21,622 nt of DNA from Bacillota bacterium (GTDB lineage Bacteria; Bacillota; Clostridia; Lachnospirales; Lachnospiraceae), in contig JAEWJZ010000003.1 of the NCBI GenBank assembly GCA_023386315.1, positions 1-21,622 on the forward strand, in the 5' to 3' direction. Position numbers and translations under genes: made by a program. The notes under the pieces are model-generated. The model had not been told where the DNA came from. It made no database searches and saw nothing but the letters and a program-made list of their open reading frames with translations. This document shows positions 17,021 through 21,622 of the stretch, in pieces. The first letter of the stretch is position 1; every line of letters starts with the position of its first letter.

Positions 17021-18340
17021 TTGGAAACTGACCCAGGCGCGGCGCAGATAGCCGCACAGATCTTATTGCTTATTGCCCTTACCGTAATGAATGCTTTTTT
17101 TGCAGGAGCAGAAATGGCCGTTGTATCGGTCAATAAAAACAGGATCCGCATGTTAGCAGACGGCGGAAATAAAAAGGCATCTCTGATTCAAAAGCTTTCA
17201 GAAGATTCTACAGGATTTTTATCAACCATCCAGGTGGCTATTACATTTGCAGGTTTTTTCTCAAGTGCTTCAGCAGCAACTGGAATTTCCCAGGTTCTGG
17301 GAGTAAAGCTGGATTTACTGGGAATTCCTTATGCCAGAAGTTTATCCATGGTGGCAGTTACCATACTTCTGTCTTATTTCAACCTGGTTTTTGGTGAATT
17401 GGTACCCAAGCGTATTGCTCTTCAAAAGGCGGAAAAATTTAGTCTGTTTGCAGTGGGACCCATTTATACAATATCAAAAGTAATGGCTCCGTTCATCAAA
17501 CTCCTCTCAATATCCACCAATGGTGTTTTAAAAATACTTGGTATGAAGACTGAAAATTTGGATGAAGAGGTATCCGAAGAAGAAATAAGATCCATGCTGC
17601 AGACGGGACGGGAAAGCGGTGTGTTTAATAAAATAGAAGAGGAAATGATCAAATCAATCTTTCTTTTTGATGACAAAAGAGCAAGAGAAATAATGACACC
17701 AAGGCAGGATATGGTAACCATTGATATTGGGCAGCCGGTAGATCAGGTACTTCACAATATTCTAAATACCAGGCATTCCAGAATTCCAGTCTATGAGGGT
17801 GAGATTGACAATATAATCGGAATTTTGTCAATGAAGGATTTTTCCATAGAAATGACCAGGAGGGCTCCAAATACCATTGATATCCGTACTATACTTCAGA
17901 AACCTTATTTCATACCAGAAAATAAAAAAACGGATAATCTGTTTCTTGAAATGCAAAAAAACAAGTTGAATATGGCTATATTAATTGATGAATACGGAGG
18001 TGTTTCAGGTCTTGTAACTATGGAAGATTTAATTGAGGAAATTGTGGGAGATATTCAGGATGAATATGAAGAATCTGAACCGCAGCTCACAGAACTGGAG
18101 CCATTTGTATTCAAAGCTTCAGGAGGAATCTCCCTCTATGATCTGGATGAAGTCCTTCATGAAAAAATTGACAGTTCCTGTGATACACTTTCCGGATATT
18201 TAATTGAATTGCTGGGCTTTATTCCCATGCAATCCCAGATTCCCATGGAAATTCAAGATGAATCAAATCATTATATCATTCTTGAGGCAGAGGACAGGGT
18301 AATTAAGAAAGTTATTATCCGTATAAAAGATAAGATTTAA
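17021..18340 (+). CDS. CNNM/CBS/CorC-domain membrane protein (HlyC/CorC family)
   Basis: This 439-residue protein has three parts. An N-terminal CNNM (DUF21) membrane domain spans about 10-190, with GELVPKR (125-131). A CBS pair follows at about 222-345, opening with AREIMTPRQDMV and ending DEYGGVSGLVTMEDLIEEIVGD. The C-terminal CorC/HlyC domain covers about 355-435. Relatives are linked to magnesium or cobalt efflux and ion homeostasis; the haemolysin name is historical. The start is a TTG at 17021, 9 bases after AAGGAGG. No ATG gives the complete first helix, which supports the TTG. It probably depends on read-through from gyrA or on a weak promoter in the 16867-16935 spacer. Confidence 0.9.
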   Translation: METDPGAAQIAAQILLLIALTVMNAFFAGAEMAVVSVNKNRIRMLADGGNKKASLIQKLSEDSTGFLSTIQVAITFAGFFSSASAATGISQVLGVKLDLLGIPYARSLSMVAVTILLSYFNLVFGELVPKRIALQKAEKFSLFAVGPIYTISKVMAPFIKLLSISTNGVLKILGMKTENLDEEVSEEEIRSMLQTGRESGVFNKIEEEMIKSIFLFDDKRAREIMTPRQDMVTIDIGQPVDQVLHNILNTRHSRIPVYEGEIDNIIGILSMKDFSIEMTRRAPNTIDIRTILQKPYFIPENKKTDNLFLEMQKNKLNMAILIDEYGGVSGLVTMEDLIEEIVGDIQDEYEESEPQLTELEPFVFKASGGISLYDLDEVLHEKIDSSCDTLSGYLIELLGFIPMQSQIPMEIQDESNHYIILEAEDRVIKKVIIRIKDKI

Positions 18341-18367
18341 TAGAACTTTGTTTTAGGCTTCCTGCCC

Positions 18368-18396
18368 TTGACAATCAGCATACAACTTGGTAAGAT
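18368..18396 (+). promoter_or_regulatory. Promoter of the Rrf2 regulator gene
   Basis: TTGACA (18368-18373), 17 bases, TAAGAT (18391-18396). The implied start near 18403 leaves a leader of about 55 bases before the ATG at 18459 and supports that ATG over the one at 18429. Confidence 0.8.
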
Positions 18397-18458
18397 ACAA
18401 ACTGAAACTACAATAATTACAGATAAAGATGCAAGATTTAAGAGAATGGGGGATTAGC

Positions 18459-18884
18459 ATGACAAGTGAATTTGCAGTCGCAGTTCACGGACTGGTATAT
18501 CTGAATCAGAGACAGATTACCACATCCAGTGAAGAACTGGCTTCCAATGTCTGCACAAATCCTGCCCGTGTCAGAAAAGTTATGGCAAAACTGAAAAAGG
18601 CAGGTATCATTGCAACAAAAGAAGGTCTGGAAGGAGGATATCATCTGATTGGTGATCCGGACACAATTAATTTGAAGCAGATATGCGATGCACTTGATGT
18701 AGCCTTTGTATCGTCTTCCTGGAAATCAGGAGATGAGAACAATCCCTGCATGGTCGCTTCCGGGATGTCCGGAGTGATGGATGAAATTTATGGAGAACTC
18801 AATGATTTATGCAGAGACAGAATGGAGCAGATAACGATAAAAGATATTCATGAAAAATTAATCCGGAATCGGCTTAGTATATAG
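18459..18884 (+). CDS. Rrf2-family transcriptional regulator
   Basis: This 141-residue winged-helix regulator opens with MTSEFAVAVHGLVYL, the usual Rrf2 first helix. The DNA-binding part includes SSEELASNVCTNPARVRKVM and the wing GLEGGYHL. Cysteines are at 32, 76, 97 and 118. The tight three-Cys cluster that binds an iron-sulphur cluster in IscR or NsrR is missing, so it is probably a non-cluster member (CymR- or YwnA-like), although single Cys residues could still sense oxidation. I start at 18459 because it fits the family N-terminus; an in-frame ATG at 18429 has no ribosome site. It lies directly before the fumarase genes and could control them or itself. Confidence 0.85.
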   Translation: MTSEFAVAVHGLVYLNQRQITTSSEELASNVCTNPARVRKVMAKLKKAGIIATKEGLEGGYHLIGDPDTINLKQICDALDVAFVSSSWKSGDENNPCMVASGMSGVMDEIYGELNDLCRDRMEQITIKDIHEKLIRNRLSI

Positions 18885-18899
18885 CGAAAGAAAGTGAGT

Positions 18900-18929
18900 G
18901 GGAGTGGTGAATGCCAATCCCCTTTTTTT
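18900..18929 (+). terminator. Terminator after the Rrf2 gene
   Basis: GGGA (18900-18903) pairs with TCCC (18918-18921) and TGG (18905-18907) with CCA (18914-18916) around a short loop. A run of seven T residues (18923-18929) follows. It separates the regulator gene from the fumarase operon, which therefore needs its own promoter. Confidence 0.85.
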
Positions 18930-18932
18930 ATC

Positions 18933-18961
18933 TTGATTTCGTCATATGATTCGTATATGAT
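18933..18961 (+). promoter_or_regulatory. Promoter with dyad operator for the fumarase operon
   Basis: TTGATT (18933-18938), 17 bases, TATGAT (18956-18961). A perfect inverted repeat TCATAT (18942-18947) - N7 - ATATGA (18955-18960) fills most of the spacer and overlaps the -10 box. A protein bound there would block RNA polymerase. The neighbouring Rrf2 protein is the obvious candidate, but this is inference from position only. Confidence 0.55.
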
Positions 18962-19001
18962 TAAGTAAAGACAATGAATTACCGTTTATCTGGAGGAGAT
19001 C

Positions 19002-19844
19002 ATGATCAGAACCATAAGAGCAGAAGAAATCACAAAAAATATCAAGGAAATGTGCATAGAAGCAAATCATGTCCTGTCAAAGGATATGGAAGAAGTATTT
19101 TTTCAGTCAGCAGAGAAAGAAAAGTCAGCTTTGGGAAAACAGATTCTCTGCCAGCTTAAAGAAAACCTGAAAATAGCCAGAGAAGATCTCATACCTATTT
19201 GTCAGGATACAGGAATGGCAGTGATATTTTTAAAAATAGGTCAGGATGTACATATTGAGGGAGGCATCCTGGCAGATGCCGTGAATCAGGGAGTGCGCGA
19301 AGGGTATACAGAAGGGTATTTAAGAAAATCCGTAGTTGAACCCATTGAACGAATTAATACGAAGGATAACACCCCTGCAGTCATTCATTATGAAATCATA
19401 CAGGGAGACCAGATTGATATAACTGTGGCACCAAAGGGATTCGGCAGTGAAAATATGAGCCGTATTTTTATGCTGAAACCCGCCGATGGTCTGGATGGGG
19501 TTAAGGAATCAATTTTAACAGCTGTAAAGGAAGCAGGACCAAATGCATGTCCGCCCATGGTTGTGGGTGTCGGTATCGGAGGTACTTTTGAAAAATGTGC
19601 CCAGATGGCAAAGCATGCGCTGACCAGAGACTTAGATGAAAAACCATCTGTTCCCTATGTAAAAGAACTGGAAACAGAGATGCTGGATAAAATCAATAAA
19701 CTGGGAATTGGACCCGGAGGATTAGGTGGAACCGTTACCGCGCTTGCAGTCAATATTGAAACATATCCTACCCATATAGCAGGTCTGCCAGTAGCAGTGA
19801 ATATCTGCTGTCACGTTAACCGGCATGTACACAGAATTATATAG
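19002..19844 (+). CDS. Fumarate hydratase class I, alpha subunit
   Basis: This 280-residue subunit belongs to a two-subunit class I hydro-lyase of the fumarase/tartrate dehydratase type, which interconverts fumarate and malate with an oxygen-sensitive [4Fe-4S] cluster. Likely cluster ligands are C67 in PICQDTG, C183 in NACPPM and C270 in ICCHVNRH near the C-terminus; spacing agrees with known family members. Motifs for the active site include GFGSENMS (147-154) and GPGGLGGTVTAL in the last quarter. GGAGGAG lies just before the ATG. The beta subunit starts 24 bases after the stop. Fumarase is more likely than L-tartrate dehydratase given the genomic setting, but sequence alone does not exclude the latter. 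Confidence 0.92.
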   Translation: MIRTIRAEEITKNIKEMCIEANHVLSKDMEEVFFQSAEKEKSALGKQILCQLKENLKIAREDLIPICQDTGMAVIFLKIGQDVHIEGGILADAVNQGVREGYTEGYLRKSVVEPIERINTKDNTPAVIHYEIIQGDQIDITVAPKGFGSENMSRIFMLKPADGLDGVKESILTAVKEAGPNACPPMVVGVGIGGTFEKCAQMAKHALTRDLDEKPSVPYVKELETEMLDKINKLGIGPGGLGGTVTALAVNIETYPTHIAGLPVAVNICCHVNRHVHRII

Positions 19845-19868
19845 GATTGGATAGAAAGGGAGGAAATC

Positions 19869-20420
19869 ATGGATTATCATATGAAAGCGCCAGTAAGTAA
19901 AGAGGATGCACAAAAATTGAAAGCAGGAGATTACGTCTATCTTACAGGAACTATATATACTGCCAGAGATGCAGCACACAAAAGAATGAAAGAAGCACTG
20001 GATAACAATGCATCCCTGCCTTTTGATATTAAAGGCAATGTGATTTATTATATGGGACCATCCCCAGCCAGAGAAGGGCGTCCGATTGGGTCTGCAGGTC
20101 CCACAACAGCCAGCCGTATGGATCGATATACGCCCCAGCTTCTGGATCTGGGACTTGGAGCTATGATTGGAAAAGGAAAAAGGAGTAAAGAAGTTATTGA
20201 TTCAATAATTAGAAATCAGTCCGTCTATTTTGCCGCAGTAGGTGGGGCAGGTGCACTTCTTTCCAAATGTATTTATTCATCAAAGGTAGTTGCTTACGAA
20301 GATCTTGGAACAGAGGCAGTCAGATGTCTGGAAATTAAAGACTTTCCTGTTATCGTAGTGATTGACAGTAAAGGTAATAATTTATATGAAACTGCGCTAG
20401 CACAATTCAGAGAGGAATAG
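19869..20420 (+). CDS. Fumarate hydratase class I, beta subunit
   Basis: This 183-residue partner of the alpha subunit corresponds to the C-terminal domain of single-chain class I fumarases. TGTIYTARDAAHKRM (26-40), GPTTASRMD (77-85) and GKG (101-103) are the family's substrate-binding landmarks, followed by AVGGAGALLSKCI. It has a GGGAGGAAATC ribosome site. With the alpha subunit it forms the iron-sulphur enzyme of the reductive or oxidative branch of an incomplete TCA pathway, usual in anaerobic Clostridia. The stop lies 8 bases before the acyltransferase gene. Confidence 0.93.
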   Translation: MDYHMKAPVSKEDAQKLKAGDYVYLTGTIYTARDAAHKRMKEALDNNASLPFDIKGNVIYYMGPSPAREGRPIGSAGPTTASRMDRYTPQLLDLGLGAMIGKGKRSKEVIDSIIRNQSVYFAAVGGAGALLSKCIYSSKVVAYEDLGTEAVRCLEIKDFPVIVVIDSKGNNLYETALAQFREE

Positions 20421-20428
20421 ACCAGTCC

Positions 20429-21142
20429 ATGAACCGAATTTTCTATATGGTAGTAAGAAACTTTTACCGTGTGCCCCTGTGGTTCTATAAAATCAGGAAG
20501 ATGGGCATTAAGGAGGAATATTATCCTCACAAAGAACGTTATGAATATATTCGCAATGTAGTAAAAAAAGTAAATAAATCAGGACGTGTGGAGGTTTCCG
20601 TTCATGGAATAGAGAACCTTCCTTCTGAGAATGGATTTATACTTTTTCCCAACCATCAGGGGCTGTTTGATATGCTGGCGATTATGGAGGCCTGTCCTAA
20701 ACCATTAAGCGTAGTTGTAAAAAAAGAGGCAGCCAATCTGATCCTGGTTAAGGAAGTAGTAAAAGCACTGGATGGTTTCTATATAGACCGCCAGGACATT
20801 AAAGCTTCCTTAGAGATAATATCTAAGATGACAGACGGGGTAAAAGAGAAGAAGAATTTTGTAATCTTCCCAGAGGGGACGCGCAGCAGAGAGGGAAACA
20901 GATTGCTGCCATTTAAAGGAGGTACGTTTAAAAGTGCGGTAAATGCCGGTTGTCCCATTATACCAGTTGCGCTGATTGACAGTTTTAAACCCTTTGATGA
21001 GAATTCATCCAGAAAGTTAAAAGTGGAAGTATGCTTTCTAAAACCCCTTTATTATGAGGATTATCAGCATTTAAAGACCACTCAGATTGCTGAATACGTG
21101 CACAATAAAATACAGGAAGAAATAAATCAAAAAATGGGTTGA
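20429..21142 (+). CDS. PlsC-family acyltransferase (1-acylglycerol-3-phosphate)
   Basis: This 237-residue protein carries the acyltransferase motifs in order: NHQGLFD (75-81, the catalytic N-H-X4-D), FYIDRQD (117-123), FPEGTRS (147-153) and PIIPVAL (176-182). Enzymes of this family make phosphatidic acid from lysophosphatidic acid at the inner face of the membrane; some acylate other lipids, so the substrate is not certain. The start lacks its own spaced ribosome site and probably uses AGAGAGGAA at the end of the fumarase beta gene, so translation is likely coupled. The stop codon lies inside the -35 box of the next promoter. Confidence 0.9.
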   Translation: MNRIFYMVVRNFYRVPLWFYKIRKMGIKEEYYPHKERYEYIRNVVKKVNKSGRVEVSVHGIENLPSENGFILFPNHQGLFDMLAIMEACPKPLSVVVKKEAANLILVKEVVKALDGFYIDRQDIKASLEIISKMTDGVKEKKNFVIFPEGTRSREGNRLLPFKGGTFKSAVNAGCPIIPVALIDSFKPFDENSSRKLKVEVCFLKPLYYEDYQHLKTTQIAEYVHNKIQEEINQKMG

Positions 21143-21167
21143 CAAGTCGAATTATATCTTGTATAAT
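21139..21167 (+). promoter_or_regulatory. Perfect-consensus promoter for tRNA-Ser
   Basis: TTGACA (21139-21144), exactly 17 bases, TATAAT (21162-21167). The acyltransferase stop codon TGA (21140-21142) is part of the -35 box. The TTGACAA at its left is mirrored by TTGTCAA (21167-21173). Transcription would begin about 55 bases before the tRNA. Confidence 0.9.
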
Positions 21168-21227
21168 TGTCAATGCGTCTGGAAAAGATATACTTGATAG
21201 ACACATCATATGGAGATTAAGAACTAC

Positions 21228-21315
21228 GGAGAAATACTCAAGAGGCCGAAGAGGCGCCCCTGCTAAGGGTGTAGGTCGGGCAACCGGCGCGAGGGTTCAA
21301 ATCCCTCTTTCTCCG
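21228..21315 (+). tRNA. tRNA-Ser, anticodon GCU
   Basis: An 88-base class II tRNA. The acceptor GGAGAAA pairs with TTTCTCC, and the discriminator base is G. The anticodon loop CTGCTAA (21260-21266) sits on a 5-bp stem and shows anticodon GCT at 21262-21264, reading AGC and AGU. A long variable arm follows (GTAGGTCGGGCAACCGGC region), then the T arm GAGGG-TTCAAAT-CCCTC. The 3' CCA is not encoded and must be added by the CCA enzyme. Confidence 0.97.
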
Positions 21316-21316
21316 C

Positions 21317-21341
21317 TCATTTCCAAATGATTATTTTTTTT
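21317..21341 (+). terminator. Weak terminator candidate after tRNA-Ser
   Basis: TCATTTCCAAATGA is a short palindrome, followed by TTATTTTTTTT. The stem is only about five pairs, so termination is probably incomplete and some transcripts may run into the rRNA operon. Confidence 0.4.
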
Positions 21342-21362
21342 CTTCTGGGTAGAAAAAAGTGG

Positions 21363-21391
21363 TTGACACTTATGTGAAACCATGATATTAT
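21363..21391 (+). promoter_or_regulatory. rRNA operon promoter P1
   Basis: TTGACA (21363-21368), 17 bases, TATTAT (21386-21391). First of two tandem promoters placed as in Gram-positive rRNA operons. Confidence 0.85.
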
Positions 21392-21436
21392 ATACCAGCT
21401 GTCGAAAAACAGTAAAAAAGAAAATAAAAAAAGTTG

Positions 21437-21465
21437 TTGACAAGATAGTAACGATATGATATGAT
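21437..21465 (+). promoter_or_regulatory. rRNA operon promoter P2
   Basis: TTGACA (21437-21442), 17 bases, TATGAT (21460-21465), preceded by an A-rich tract (about 21411-21432) that resembles an UP element. It lies 74 bases after P1. Confidence 0.88.
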
Positions 21466-21622
21466 TAACAAGTTGCCGTTGAGAAACAAAACAACAAAAA
21501 GCACTTTGAAAACAGAAGATTGAACAGTATGTAAAACCCTGAAAATTCTAATAATAAGCTGCGTTTGAGCAGCTTTGAATGAGAAATTCAGAACGAATAC
21601 AAGAAATTGTATACGAACCAAA
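21466..21622 (+). other. rRNA leader (5' part of an rRNA transcript), cut by window end
   Basis: GCACTTTGAAAAC (21501-21513) resembles the boxA antitermination signal of rRNA leaders. Three small hairpins follow: AAGCTGC/GCAGCTT (21556-21575), TGAAT/ATTCA (21576-21590) and ATACAA-GAAA-TTGTAT (21597-21612). No protein gene is present in 21316-21622. The 16S rRNA gene itself is not inside the window and should begin shortly after it. Confidence 0.75.

Noticed and set aside
18974..19159. Small open frame overlapping the fumarase alpha start
   Set aside because: It has no ribosome site and a low-complexity translation, and it shadows the clear fumarase gene.

Overview
The window covers the chromosomal replication origin of a low-to-moderate GC Gram-positive bacterium. 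It is most likely a member of the Clostridia, probably Lachnospiraceae. The evidence is the conserved order dnaA-dnaN-S4 protein-recF-gyrB-gyrA, rpmH on the opposite strand at the left edge, strong AGGAGG ribosome sites, TTG and GTG starts, a two-subunit class I fumarase, and an rRNA leader with a GCACTTTGAAAAC box. The family is an inference; the genus cannot be fixed from the sequence alone.

Left part (1-6990). rpmH lies on the minus strand with its terminator hairpin cut by the window edge. Instead of being followed directly by dnaA, it is separated from the origin by a six-gene plus-strand carbohydrate locus: a GH43-like glycosidase, an AraC-type regulator whose start overlaps the glycosidase stop, a lipoprotein solute-binding protein, two CUT1-type ABC permeases, and a cytosolic (alpha/alpha)6-type glycosidase. 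There is no ATPase gene, so the importer presumably uses a shared MsmX-type ATPase. The apparent logic is import of an oligosaccharide, cytosolic cleavage by the two glycosidases, and control by the AraC protein. The locus ends in a 14-bp perfect bidirectional terminator that it shares with a convergent gene for an ECF vitamin-transporter S component.

Origin and replication block (7738-16866). About 370 bp before dnaA and 260 bp after it carry clusters of DnaA-box matches, so oriC appears bipartite around dnaA. Then come dnaN, a small S4-domain RNA-binding protein, recF, gyrB and gyrA. A 51-bp sequence is tandemly duplicated before the S4 gene, and a third, diverged copy precedes recF. Each copy carries an RNA hairpin directly upstream of the ribosome site, and this is the least explained structure in the window.

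Right part (16867-21622). gyrA ends in a terminator. It is followed by a CNNM/CBS/CorC membrane protein, an Rrf2-family regulator, an apparent operon of fumarase alpha, fumarase beta and a PlsC-family acyltransferase, and then tRNA-Ser(GCU). The tRNA has a perfect-consensus promoter whose -35 box overlaps the acyltransferase stop codon. The window ends in tandem rRNA promoters and the structured leader of an rRNA operon whose 16S gene must start just beyond the edge.

No CRISPR array, transposase, integrase or phage gene was seen. Most of the window is well-known housekeeping content. The unusual points are the catabolic locus sitting head-on to replication next to oriC, the leader repeats at the S4 gene and recF, and several well-formed promoter/operator candidates.
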